Assembly (NCBI RefSeq): GCF_029889745.1
Contig: NZ_CP123639.1
Location: 1,965,501-2,029,500 of the forward strand
Direction of reading: 5' to 3'
DNA from: Ligilactobacillus faecis
GTDB taxonomy: Bacteria; Bacillota; Bacilli; Lactobacillales; Lactobacillaceae
Length of the DNA stretch: 64,000 nucleotides
Shown here: in pieces, positions 52,455-61,026 of the stretch
Position numbering within the stretch: the stretch's first letter is position 1
Layout of the letters: each line of letters starts with the position of its first letter
The notes under the pieces: model-generated
What the model was told of the DNA's origin: nothing
The model's input: the letters and a program-made list of their open reading frames with translations, nothing else
Database searches by the model: none
Made by a program: the position numbers and the translations under genes

Positions 52455-52715
52455 CTACTTAACTTTGATGATGTGTGGCTCGATCGCTTTTCTGACATTT
52501 TCTCGCTCTTTGGGAGTGAGCTTTGGCCAGTAAAGTTCTTCTGGATCATCAAAATGGAAACACGCATCTTCGGGATTTGGATTATCTGTCATATTTGCAA
52601 CAAAATCAATCAATTCGCTTCTTTCATCTAAAGTATGATTGCGCCAATCAGTCAATTCTTTACTTGTATATGAAAACTCTACATCACCGGCGAATATTTT
52701 GTATTTTTTAACCAT
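52455..52715 (-). CDS. Small acidic protein overlapping the ADP-ribosyltransferase-like gene
   Basis: 86 residues, acidic and soluble, not recognised. The ATG at 52715 has AGGA 8 nt upstream and lies 37 nt inside the preceding frame, so the two are translationally coupled. The N-terminal MVKKYKIFAGDVEFSY suggests a compact alpha/beta domain. Coupling to a toxin-like ART suggests an immunity or accessory protein, or simply the next phage gene. Unlike its neighbour it is intact. Confidence 0.6.
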   Translation of the reverse strand: MVKKYKIFAGDVEFSYTSKELTDWRNHTLDERSELIDFVANMTDNPNPEDACFHFDDPEELYWPKLTPKERENVRKAIEPHIIKVK

Positions 52716-53245
52716 TCAAGTATTCCTCGATTCATGATATTTTTGGTTGAACCTGCGTCAATCATATCATATCCTGCAGCAAGTGCTAAAATATCATATT
52801 GATTATCCATACGATCACCAGTATCTCTTAATGGTTTTAATTGCTTTATTCTATTACCTAAGCTATTCAAATCTTTAATGTGAATACTGTATACATCTTT
52901 AGATATTCCCCATTCTGAGATCAATCCATCAGGTTTAGCATGGTTTTTAGCATAAGAATAAAGCTCTGTGAAGTATAATCCACGTCCCTTATGAAGAAGT
53001 ATTAGTTCCAGAGATCATCATTTCACCGAACTTGATACTATCTAAGAACTCTTTAGCAGTCATGTTAGCCGAATCTCTTACACCACGATAAACTTTAGAG
53101 CTAGGATCAGAATATTTTGTAACTTGTTTAGGCAATATATCATATCCTAAGCGATGATAAACATGTTTCATAAATCTTGCACGTTCATCATCATCCAATA
53201 TCCTATCTCTTTACAGCCATACATTTCACAAATATTCTCTGGATT
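52679..53245 (-). pseudogene. Broken phage-type ADP-ribosyltransferase-fold protein
   Basis: Three pieces in different frames form one domain: MYGCKEIG, then DDDERARFMKHVYHRLGYD ending VYRGVRDS and FGEMMISGTNTSS, then after a frameshift KGRGLYFTELYSYAKNHAK and GISKDVYSIHIKDL to the stop at 52679. The YRG, the ISGTNTSS strand and the G-GLYFT-Y-YA block resemble ART/PARP-like folds found at the C-end of phage head or toxin proteins. At least two frameshifts (near 53195 and 52990) break it. The N-terminal part is missing. Confidence 0.65.
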
Positions 53246-53675
53246 TAAGTTCTGTACTTTTGGATATGGTCTATAAATAAAAACACGAACCTAAAAGCGA
53301 ACTTATTGTCCTGATCGCGTTATCTAAATTCATCAAGAGAGGTATAACGGATTAGATCGTTGGTATAGGCTAGCAGTAAGACTGAAAATGATTTTTTACT
53401 ATCCTATCTTTGTTTGAAGCATACGCATTATCTAAATATAATAACATGTGCTATTATTATTATAGAATTACTAAAATAATCCAGCTTAAGCTAGATAGAC
53501 TATCAAGTTTAAGAAAAAAATTACTTGTAGATATATTTTTTGCCATCACATAACATAAAAGTATATCATTCACATCTTATTATTTTCATACGCAAAAGTA
53601 AGCGCTGTCACAAGCTGGATAATTGGACCAAATACTGATGTCGTTAAAAGCTGAAATAAAAAGGGAGTTATTATC
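53246..53675. other. Degraded region before the lipoprotein gene
   Basis: About 430 bp without a convincing gene. A minus-strand frame over 53570-53794 ends in a hydrophobic stretch but mostly mirrors the lipoprotein gene. AAGGGAGT (about 53657-53664) is the ribosome site of the next gene. Confidence 0.4.
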
Positions 53676-54356
53676 ATGAATAAAAATATCAAAATCACTG
53701 TTTTACTACTTTTATCAGCTTTGACCTTGGGAGGTTGCAGCAATTCTGTAGATAATTCAAATAAATCAGCTTCTTCTTCCAGCGTTAAGGTCAAGAAAAA
53801 CAGTTCTTCTCAAGAAAATAAAGAAGTAACTTCTGGAGAACTTTTAAAAGTTGGGCAATGGCATAATGATCCAGCTAGTGGGAAAGTAACTTTAGAAAGA
53901 ATAATTTCACCTACAAATGCTGAGATCAACTATGGCTCTATGAGCTTTAAAATCAAAACGATCAAGTTATTAAAATATGAACCAAAAACAGATGCACAAA
54001 GAGAAAATATCGCCACAGCATTTAATGTTGTAAAAGCCTCATCATCATCTTATGTTATTCAAGTAACTTATACATTGAATAACACTTCAGACTCTGAACT
54101 TCAATTTAATGGTATTAAATCTCTAGTGACAAATTATGGTCAGCAACTAAGCATGAACAGTGGTTTGATCGATGAAGGTGTAGGATCTGCAATTGCAGCA
54201 CATGCATACAAAGATGAACATGCACAAGCACTTATTAATTCTGAGGATGTTTCTAAATTAAATCAGTTGACCTTTAATCTTGATTCTGTTTCCAGAACTG
54301 ATACATATGAAACAGTTGCTGAAGCTCCAGAATCACTAACTATTGACTTTAAATAA
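53676..54356 (+). CDS. Phage-associated lipoprotein (DUF5067/DUF4352-like)
   Basis: 226 residues. The signal ends in lipobox LGGC (Cys21), followed by a Ser/Lys linker and a beta-rich domain that resembles DUF5067/DUF4352 (YVIQVTYTLNNTSDSELQF). Such lipoproteins often lie next to integrases in lactobacillus prophages, where some block superinfection. That role is inference. It directly precedes an integrase remnant on the same strand. Confidence 0.75.
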   Translation: MNKNIKITVLLLLSALTLGGCSNSVDNSNKSASSSSVKVKKNSSSQENKEVTSGELLKVGQWHNDPASGKVTLERIISPTNAEINYGSMSFKIKTIKLLKYEPKTDAQRENIATAFNVVKASSSSYVIQVTYTLNNTSDSELQFNGIKSLVTNYGQQLSMNSGLIDEGVGSAIAAHAYKDEHAQALINSEDVSKLNQLTFNLDSVSRTDTYETVAEAPESLTIDFK

Positions 54357-54365
54357 TACTAGTCT

Positions 54366-54389
54366 CCCGTCCACAGTGACGGGTTTTTT
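54366..54389 (+). terminator. Lipoprotein gene terminator
   Basis: Stem CCCGTC (54366-54371) with GACGGG (54378-54383), a 6-nt loop and six Ts. Confidence 0.85.
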
Positions 54390-54430
54390 AAACTGAAAAA
54401 AGAACATATATTCGAAAAGAGGCAATAATT

Positions 54431-54675
54431 ATGTGGTTTAGAAAAGAAAAAAGTGGAAAGAGCGGTACTTTGAACGATATACTGATCCTTCCACTGAAAA
54501 ATAATAAAATACTCATGTTATCCTTGTCATCTAGTTCTCAATAAGGTAAAAAAGAAGCGCAACTTACTTTTAACGAAACGAGCCTTCAAAAACTAAGGTC
54601 TCTCTTCTGAACTGAACTTGATATCAAATTAGACTTGCTTTGACATAAGTATGCTACCATTTTGCTACCATAGCT
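54431..54675 (+). pseudogene. Remnant of a phage integrase (N-terminal piece and tail)
   Basis: MWFRKEKSGK at 54431 breaks and continues in another frame as RYFERYTDPSTEK, then VTLSSSSQ and GKKEAQLTFNE, which is the AP2/SAM-like start of a phage integrase. Most of the gene is deleted. The repeated TGCTACCATTTTGCTACCAT (about 54650-54669), of a kind seen after integrase genes, remains just before the rplS terminator. Confidence 0.75.
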
Positions 54676-54714
54676 CTTAAAAAAATAATATATTAAACAA
54701 AGCTAATTTTTTGC

Positions 54715-54746
54715 AAATAAAAAAACCCTTGAAGATCAAGGGTTTT
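54715..54746 (-). terminator. rplS terminator
   Basis: An 11-bp stem AAAACCCTTGA (54722-54732 with 54736-54746), a 3-nt loop and seven Ts on the minus strand. Confidence 0.85.
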
Positions 54747-54756
54747 GAGCGTTTTA

Positions 54757-55110
54757 TTAACGACGGCGTTCTGGGATACGAGCAGCCTTACCTTGTAATG
54801 CACGTAAGTAGTACAACTTAGCACGACGTACACGACCGTAACGTACAACTTCGATCTTGTCAACACGTGGTGTGTGCAATGGGAATGTACGTTCTACCCC
54901 GATACCGTTACTGATCTTGCGAACTGTGTAAGTTTCTGAGATACCTTCGCCACGGCGTTTGATAACAACACCTTCGAAGATTTGGATACGTTCGCGCTTA
55001 CCTTCAACGATACGAGCGTGAACACGCACTGTATCACCAGCGCGAAATTCTGGAATATCGTTACGTAATTGAGATTCTGTGATCTTTGCGATCAATGGGT
55101 TTACTGACAT
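54757..55110 (-). CDS. rplS: 50S ribosomal protein L19
   Basis: 117 residues, normal length. It has [20 protein letters not shown] and the [19 protein letters not shown] block typical of L19. It lies at the 30S-50S interface. The SD is AAGGAG. It has its own promoter, so it can be expressed apart from trmD. Confidence 0.98.
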   Translation of the reverse strand: MSVNPLIAKITESQLRNDIPEFRAGDTVRVHARIVEGKRERIQIFEGVVIKRRGEGISETYTVRKISNGIGVERTFPLHTPRVDKIEVVRYGRVRRAKLYYLRALQGKAARIPERRR

Positions 55111-55215
55111 TATGTGTTCTCCTTTTCATCGACATTCATGTCCAGATGCAGCGGAATATCGTTAATCTGGCAATAGCCAACAATTAATATAGCATATTTT
55201 TCTAAGTACTGTAAA
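55111..55215 (-). promoter_or_regulatory. rplS promoter and possible L19 leader
   Basis: Minus-strand TTTACA (55210-55215), an 18-bp spacer ending in TGC, and TATATT (55186-55191). The ~65-nt leader holds CCAGAT/ATCTGG pairing before the SD, which may be an L19-type autoregulatory leader; that identity is tentative. Confidence 0.55.
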
Positions 55216-55216
55216 G

Positions 55217-55789
55217 TTATTTTTCAGATATTTCAGCAAAAGGAATAAATTTAGGCGCTGGTACTGAATGTTCACCGACAAATTTTTCCATCCAGATCAT
55301 ATCATACCAAGTTTCAAATTTATATCCACATGCATGAAAACGTCCGACTAAACGATAACCTAAGTGCTCATGAAAATGCATGCTATCATAGTTCAAATGT
55401 TCATCTTCTTTGTTTGGTACACTGATGCATGCGTTGATATTTTGGATCCCTTGAGCTTTTAGTTTAGCTTCTAAAGCTTGATAAAGTTTCTTTCCTGCCC
55501 CAAGACGGCGTTTATTTGGGTCAAGGTAGATCGTTACCTCAACAGACCATTTATACGCTTCGCGGTGATTAAACGGTCCAGCATAGGCAAATCCAACGAT
55601 CTCACCTGCTTTGAGCGCCACTAAAAATGGGTATGTTTCTAAAGTCGTTTCGATCCGCTGTCTAAAATCACTCAAAGTTGGGACTTCGTATTCAAAAGTG
55701 ATCGCTGTTTCTTTGACATAGTAGGCATAGATCGCTAATAACGCACTAGCATCACTTGGTTTGCCCGTTCGTATCTCAAGTTCATTCAT
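55217..55789 (-). CDS. GNAT-family N-acetyltransferase (phosphinothricin acetyltransferase-like)
   Basis: 190 residues. The core has [20 protein letters not shown] with the acetyl-CoA-binding RRLGAG, and [14 protein letters not shown] in the last part, as in Pat/YwnH-like enzymes that acetylate amino-acid analogues. The ATG overlaps the trmD end by 8 nt, so it is coupled to trmD; the substrate is unknown. Confidence 0.82.
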   Translation of the reverse strand: MNELEIRTGKPSDASALLAIYAYYVKETAITFEYEVPTLSDFRQRIETTLETYPFLVALKAGEIVGFAYAGPFNHREAYKWSVEVTIYLDPNKRRLGAGKKLYQALEAKLKAQGIQNINACISVPNKEDEHLNYDSMHFHEHLGYRLVGRFHACGYKFETWYDMIWMEKFVGEHSVPAPKFIPFAEISEK

Positions 55790-56525
55790 CAGCTACACCT
55801 CGCGTTTTAAATTCACGCAGCCATTTTTCTTCTTGTTTAGATAATGGATAATTTTCTAAAAGATCAGGTCGTCGAAGATACGTCCGGCGTAGTGCTTCTT
55901 TATTGCGCCATTCTGCGATCTTTTGATGATTACCGCTCGTCAAAACTTCTGGAACTTTCATCCCTCTAAAGTCAGCTGGTCGTGTGTATTGCGGATATTC
56001 CAATAATCCCGTTGAAAAAGAATCACCAACTGCTGATTCAGCATTACCTAAAACTTCTGGCAACAAACGCACAGTCGCATCGATCACGACCATGGCTCCT
56101 AATTCACCACCAGTTAAGACAAAATCGCCTAACGAGATCTCGTCTGTTACTTTTGTTCTGATCCGCTCATCATAACCTTCATAGTGACCACAAATAAAAG
56201 TCAGATGTTCTTCTTTGGAAAGTTCTTCTGCTACCTTTTGATCAAATTTTCGTCCGGCTGGATCTAGTAAGATCACCCGACCTAGTCCACCATTTTTTTC
56301 TTCAACAGCATCTAAAGCATCAAAGATCGGTTGTGCTTGTAAGAGCATTCCAGCTCCACCACCATAAGGCGTATCATCAACATGCCGTTGCTTATTTGTC
56401 GTATAGTCACGGAAATCTGTCACATCGATCTGCAAAAGTCCTTTTTCGCTAGCTTTCCCGACGATCGATTGCGTCAAAGGACCTTTGAACATCTCTGGAA
56501 ATAAACTTAAAATATCTATTTTCAT
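55782..56525 (-). CDS. trmD: tRNA (guanine-N1)-methyltransferase
   Basis: 247 residues. The trefoil-knot SAM site is seen in HYEGYDERI and the [15 protein letters not shown] block, and the start [13 protein letters not shown] is typical. It makes m1G37 in tRNAs and prevents frameshifts. It begins directly after rimM (1 nt apart). Confidence 0.97.
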   Translation of the reverse strand: MKIDILSLFPEMFKGPLTQSIVGKASEKGLLQIDVTDFRDYTTNKQRHVDDTPYGGGAGMLLQAQPIFDALDAVEEKNGGLGRVILLDPAGRKFDQKVAEELSKEEHLTFICGHYEGYDERIRTKVTDEISLGDFVLTGGELGAMVVIDATVRLLPEVLGNAESAVGDSFSTGLLEYPQYTRPADFRGMKVPEVLTSGNHQKIAEWRNKEALRRTYLRRPDLLENYPLSKQEEKWLREFKTRGVADE

Positions 56526-57041
56526 TTAATCATCCAACCCGTCTAAAAGTTCAACGATAACTTGACCTTGTTTGAGATCGACTTCTTTGACGACATCATC
56601 GATCACCGGTAATAAAAGATCTTTTTTCCCAGGTCTTTTAACGACCCAAACATCGTTTGCACCTGGTGACATGATCTCTTTGATCTTTCCAAGCGTCTCG
56701 CCTGCTAAGTCTTTGACTTGTAAGCCAATGATCTGATGGTAGTAGTATGAACCATCTTCTAACTCTTCGAGTTGCTCAGCTGAGACCTTTAGATCAGAAC
56801 CTTTAAACCCTTCTACTTCAGAGATATTATCATAGCCTTCAAATTTCAACATGATAAATTGTTTATGCTTGCGACTGCTTTTGACTGTAACTTCAAGCCC
56901 TGTTTGCGCATTTTCTTTAAAAATGTATAATTTATTTCCAACTTTGAAGCGTTGTTCTGGAAAATCAGTCGTGGCGATCACTTTTACTTCGCCCCGGATC
57001 CCGTGAGTATTTACGATCTTTCCTACTTGATAAAATTCCAT
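56526..57041 (-). CDS. rimM: 16S rRNA processing protein RimM
   Basis: 171 residues. The RimM domain VGKIVNTHGIRGEVKV is followed by a PRC-barrel (QIIGLQVKDLAG to DDVVKEVDL). It acts in 30S maturation with S19. GGGGG lies 4 nt before the ATG. A 9-codon frame that starts at an ATG 10 nt upstream overlaps the rimM start. Confidence 0.95.
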   Translation of the reverse strand: MEFYQVGKIVNTHGIRGEVKVIATTDFPEQRFKVGNKLYIFKENAQTGLEVTVKSSRKHKQFIMLKFEGYDNISEVEGFKGSDLKVSAEQLEELEDGSYYYHQIIGLQVKDLAGETLGKIKEIMSPGANDVWVVKRPGKKDLLLPVIDDVVKEVDLKQGQVIVELLDGLDD

Positions 57042-57071
57042 AGTACCCCCATAAAATTTCCTATTTCTATG

Positions 57072-57115
57072 AAAAAAACCTCTGAAGAAACAAGTGTTTC
57101 AGCCAGAGGTTTTTT
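57072..57115 (-). terminator. Hairpin terminator after khpA
   Basis: A 12-bp stem AAAAAACCTCTG (57073-57084 with 57104-57115) with an inner GAAAC/GTTTC arm, followed on the minus strand by Ts. It overlaps the khpA stop and splits the rpsP-khpA and rimM-trmD transcripts. Confidence 0.8.
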
Positions 57116-57362
57116 AATCATCTACAATATTCAAACGAACACGTAACGGTCCGTCAAGCCGAATGCTATAAACGATCGTCCGGATCGCTTGGGCGACCCG
57201 ACCGTGTTTTCCAATCACACGCCCAACATCAGTAGGCGCTACGGATAAATTAAAATTCAGAAAATGTTCATCCTCAAAAGTCGTGATCTTGATCTTATCA
57301 CTTTCACTGACTAGAGGCGCGACAATTGCTATGATCAATTGCTTCACATCTGCTTCTGTCAT
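57114..57362 (-). CDS. khpA: KH-domain RNA-binding protein KhpA (YlqC)
   Basis: 82 residues: a single KH domain with the GxxG loop GKHGRV at about 49-54. KhpA pairs with KhpB (Jag/EloR) in RNA binding linked to cell division. It starts 9 nt after rpsP. Confidence 0.93.
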   Translation of the reverse strand: MTEADVKQLIIAIVAPLVSESDKIKITTFEDEHFLNFNLSVAPTDVGRVIGKHGRVAQAIRTIVYSIRLDGPLRVRLNIVDD

Positions 57363-57371
57363 TTAATTACC

Positions 57372-57647
57372 TTATTTCTTGGAGTATTTAGCTTCGTGGA
57401 ATTTCTTCATAACACCTTGTTTTGAAAGGATGTTACGCACTGTATCTGATGGTTGTGCACCGTTATCTAACCAGCCCATGATAGCTTCTTCTTTAAGTGT
57501 TACTTGTTCTGGTTGTGTCAATGGGTTGTATGTACCCACTGTTTCGATAAAACGGCCATCACGTGGTGAACGTGAGTCTGCTACAACGATACGATAGAAT
57601 GGGCGCTTTTTAGAACCCATACGCTTTAAACGAATTTTTACTGACAT
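57372..57647 (-). CDS. rpsP: 30S ribosomal protein S16
   Basis: 91 residues: [20 protein letters not shown] and [17 protein letters not shown] are diagnostic of S16. AGGAGGTG precedes the ATG. It lies between ffh and khpA, as usual. Confidence 0.98.
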   Translation of the reverse strand: MSVKIRLKRMGSKKRPFYRIVVADSRSPRDGRFIETVGTYNPLTQPEQVTLKEEAIMGWLDNGAQPSDTVRNILSKQGVMKKFHEAKYSKK

Positions 57648-57759
57648 GCATTACACCTCCTAATATCTTCTCAACGATAAATAATATACCAGTAATTTGG
57701 TCTGCTGTAAAGGAAAATTTCTTGACAGTTGAAAAAAATTTTTAAAAATGAGCGATTTT

Positions 57760-59187
57760 TTATTTTTTTCGTTTACGTAAGCGCTGCATTTTCCGTTTTT
57801 TATTTTTACGGACCATTCGATTCATCGACATCTTAGCTAGCTTACCGCCGATTCCATCGCCAAGTAAGCCTTCCATCCCACTAAAGTTTCCTTTAGACAT
57901 CTTTTGCATCATCTCACGCATCTGTTTGAATTGTTTGATCATACGGTTGACTTCTTGGATTGGACGTCCAGAACCAGCCGCGATTCGACGTCTACGGCTT
58001 GGATTCAAAAGATCTGGATCTTCTCTTTCTTGCGGTGTCATCGAATAAACGATCGCTTTTGTATGCTCCATATCTTTTGGATCGAGCTTAACATTTTTTA
58101 GAGCTGGATTATTAGCCATTCCTGGGATCATCTTCATAATATCTTCTAATGGCCCCATATTTTGGACTTGTTCGAGTTGATCTAAAAAGTCATTGAAATC
58201 AAAGCTATTTTCCCGCATCTTATCGGCAAGTTCTTCAGCTTTTTTCTCATCGAAATCTTTTTGAGCTTTCTCGATCAAAGTCAACATGTCACCCATGCCC
58301 AAGATCCGCGATGCCATGCGATCAGGATAAAAGACATCCAGTGCCGTCATTTTCTCACCTTGACCGATAAATTTGATCGGTTTGCCCGTTACCGCGCGGA
58401 TCGAGAGCGCAGCCCCACCACGCGTATCACCGTCTAACTTAGTCAAGACGACCCCAGTTACATCCAGTTGATCGTTAAAGCCTTGTGCAACTTCGACGGC
58501 ATTTTGCCCAGTCATCGCATCAACTGTCAGTAAGATCTCATTTGGTTGCGCTAGTTCTTTGATCTTGACTAATTCATCCATCAATTTCTCGTCGATCTGT
58601 AAACGACCAGCAGTATCGATCAAGACATAATCATTTTTCTTTTCGCGCGCAAGTCCCATCCCTTGTTTGACGATCTCGACTGGATCAACATCTGTCCCTA
58701 ACGAAAAGACTGGAACATCGATCTCATTTCCGATCGTCTTTAATTGATCGATCGCGGCTGGTCGATAAACATCGGCGGCGATCATCAATGGACGAGCTTT
58801 TTGTTCATTTTTTAAACGGTAAGCTAATTTACCAGCAGTCGTTGTTTTACCGGCACCTTGCAATCCGACCATCATGATCACAGTCGGGATCTTAGGTGAT
58901 TTATTGAGAGGAGTCGCTTCTTCCCCCATAACTTTGACTAATTCTTCATTAACGATCTTGACGATCTGCTGAGCTGGTGTCAAACTCTCTAACACTTCAG
59001 CCCCGACAGCTCGTGTTCGAACTGTTTTGACAAAATCTTTCACGACTTTAAAGTTAACGTCGGATTCAAGTAAAGCCAAGCGGATCTCACGCATGACTTC
59101 TTTGACATCAGCTTCACTAACTTTACCTTTTCGGCGTAACTTGCCGATCGCATTTTGGAGACGTTCGGTCAATCCTTCAAATGCCAT
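57760..59187 (-). CDS. ffh: Signal recognition particle protein Ffh
   Basis: 475 residues: an N domain, a GTPase G domain (GLQGAGKTTTAGKL, DTAGRLQ, TKLDGDTRGG), and a Met-rich M domain (MREMMQKMSKG) that binds signal peptides and 4.5S RNA. It targets membrane proteins together with FtsY. Confidence 0.98.
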   Translation of the reverse strand: MAFEGLTERLQNAIGKLRRKGKVSEADVKEVMREIRLALLESDVNFKVVKDFVKTVRTRAVGAEVLESLTPAQQIVKIVNEELVKVMGEEATPLNKSPKIPTVIMMVGLQGAGKTTTAGKLAYRLKNEQKARPLMIAADVYRPAAIDQLKTIGNEIDVPVFSLGTDVDPVEIVKQGMGLAREKKNDYVLIDTAGRLQIDEKLMDELVKIKELAQPNEILLTVDAMTGQNAVEVAQGFNDQLDVTGVVLTKLDGDTRGGAALSIRAVTGKPIKFIGQGEKMTALDVFYPDRMASRILGMGDMLTLIEKAQKDFDEKKAEELADKMRENSFDFNDFLDQLEQVQNMGPLEDIMKMIPGMANNPALKNVKLDPKDMEHTKAIVYSMTPQEREDPDLLNPSRRRRIAAGSGRPIQEVNRMIKQFKQMREMMQKMSKGNFSGMEGLLGDGIGGKLAKMSMNRMVRKNKKRKMQRLRKRKK

Positions 59188-59202
59188 TTAACGCACCATC
59201 TT

Positions 59203-59544
59203 TCATTTTTCTTCTAAACTCTCTAAATTCATCACTAGTTCTAACAAATTCTCATCAGTCGGGTATTTCTTTTTGACATACCCTAACAACTCATCAGTTT
59301 TTTGACTTTGTAACAAAAAATCACGGTAGAGGTGTAATTTTTCTTCATAATCTTCTAGGATCTTTTCAGTTCGTTTGATATTATCATAAACTGCTTGCCG
59401 TGAGACCTCGTAGTTCTCAGCGATCTCACCTAAGGAAAAATCATCTCGATAATATAAAGCAATATAAGTGACTTGTTTTTCTGTCAACAAAGGCTCATAA
59501 AATTCAAAGAGTGCATTGATCCGATTAGTTTTTTCGATCGCCAT
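59203..59544 (-). CDS. ylxM: YlxM family DNA-binding/SRP-associated protein
   Basis: 113 residues from the ATG at 59544 (AGGGTGGA 6 nt upstream); an in-frame GTG 9 nt earlier overlaps the SD. The HTH block [20 protein letters not shown] is typical. YlxM always sits between ftsY and ffh; it is thought to modulate SRP. Confidence 0.92.
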   Translation of the reverse strand: MAIEKTNRINALFEFYEPLLTEKQVTYIALYYRDDFSLGEIAENYEVSRQAVYDNIKRTEKILEDYEEKLHLYRDFLLQSQKTDELLGYVKKKYPTDENLLELVMNLESLEEK

Positions 59545-59554
59545 CGCTTCCACC

Positions 59555-60964
59555 CTATGCTTTCTGTGGTGTTACAAGCCCTTTAAAGAGCCCGTAAACA
59601 AATTCTTCTGGTGAAAAATCGCGTAGATCGTCCATCTTTTCACCTAGACCTACTAGTTTGACTGGCAAATGTAACTCGTTTCTGATCGCTAAAACGATCC
59701 CTCCCCGAGCTGTTCCGTCAAGTTTTGTCAAAACGATCCCAGAAACATCAGTTACTTCTTTGAACTGCTTTGCTTGCGTCAAAGCATTTTGACCTGTAGT
59801 TGCATCTAAAGCCAATAAAACTTCTTGTGGCGCTTCAGGGATCTCACGCGTGATAACACGTTTGATCTTATCGAGCTCTTTCATCAAGTTGACTTTATTT
59901 TGTAAACGTCCGGCTGTATCGACTAGTAAAATATCGTAATCTTCTTTTTTAGCTTTGACGACTGCATCATACACAACGGCAGCTGGGTCACTTTTTTCAG
60001 GTTTAGTCACGATATCGACGTTGACTCGTTTAGCCCATTCAGCTAATTGTTCGATCGCACCAGCTCTAAAAGTATCCCCTGCTGCTAACAAGACTTTTTT
60101 ACCTTCTTTTTGATAGCGATGGGCCAATTTACCGATCGTCGTCGTTTTACCGACGCCGTTTACACCAACGAATAAAAAGACTGTTGGACCTTCTTTAGCA
60201 AAATGTAAAGTATTATCTTCATCTTGACCTTCAGCTTCATAAATATCAACTAACCGTTCAATGATCGCATCTGAAACATCATCTTTTCGCTTAGCGTTGC
60301 GTAATTTGACTTCTTCTTGGAGCTCATCACTGATCTTCATTGCAGTCTCAAAGCCAACATCAGCTTCGATCAAAGTTTCCTCGAGTTCTTCAAAAAAATC
60401 TTCGTCAACACTTCTGAAATTAGCCAATAAAGAATTCAGCATCGCTCCAAAGCCTTTGCGTGACTTAGCTAGACCTTTATCATAACGTTTAGTTTCAGCC
60501 GTCTCTTTTAGTGGCTCTTCATCTTCGTTTGCTTCTGTAGTCGCAACTTCTTCAGTTTGAACGACTTCTTTTGCTTCTTCAGTTTCTTCTCGCGTTTCAT
60601 TTTCTGTTAGTTCTAGTTTTGGCGCAACTTCTTCTTCAGTCGGCTCTGCAACTTGAATTTCAGGTTCTGGTTCTTTTACTTCTTTTTCCGGCGTTACTTT
60701 ATTTTCTGTTTCTTCTGATGCTTCTTCTATTTGGGCTTTAGCAACTGGTTCTTTTACTTCAAGCTCTGTCGTTTCTTCAACACTAGCCGTAACTTCGTCA
60801 GCCTCAGTTTCTTGTTGTTTGTTTTGTTCAAGCGTTGTAACATCACTTTCAGAACTTGTTTCTTCAAGTTCTGCAGTTTGTTTTGCTTCATCTTTTGTTT
60901 GTTCTTCTTTTTCTGGGGCTGGTTCACCCGAAAAAGCACGTCTAAGTCTATCAAATAGACCCAT
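59555..60964 (-). CDS. ftsY: Signal recognition particle receptor FtsY
   Basis: 469 residues from the ATG at 60964 (AGGTG 7 nt upstream). A long acidic Glu-rich N-terminal domain (about 1-160) is followed by NG domains with [23 protein letters not shown] and [10 protein letters not shown]. It docks SRP-ribosome complexes to SecYEG. Confidence 0.97.
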   Translation of the reverse strand: MGLFDRLRRAFSGEPAPEKEEQTKDEAKQTAELEETSSESDVTTLEQNKQQETEADEVTASVEETTELEVKEPVAKAQIEEASEETENKVTPEKEVKEPEPEIQVAEPTEEEVAPKLELTENETREETEEAKEVVQTEEVATTEANEDEEPLKETAETKRYDKGLAKSRKGFGAMLNSLLANFRSVDEDFFEELEETLIEADVGFETAMKISDELQEEVKLRNAKRKDDVSDAIIERLVDIYEAEGQDEDNTLHFAKEGPTVFLFVGVNGVGKTTTIGKLAHRYQKEGKKVLLAAGDTFRAGAIEQLAEWAKRVNVDIVTKPEKSDPAAVVYDAVVKAKKEDYDILLVDTAGRLQNKVNLMKELDKIKRVITREIPEAPQEVLLALDATTGQNALTQAKQFKEVTDVSGIVLTKLDGTARGGIVLAIRNELHLPVKLVGLGEKMDDLRDFSPEEFVYGLFKGLVTPQKA

Positions 60965-61026
60965 ACTTTTCACCTACTTCTGATTTTTGCTTATATTTTA
61001 CCAAATTAGTTTATCCCTTGCCAAAA

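Noticed and set aside
53570-53794. Minus-strand 74-codon frame with a hydrophobic C-terminus
   Set aside because: It mostly overlaps the lipoprotein signal region in antisense and has no clear ribosome site.
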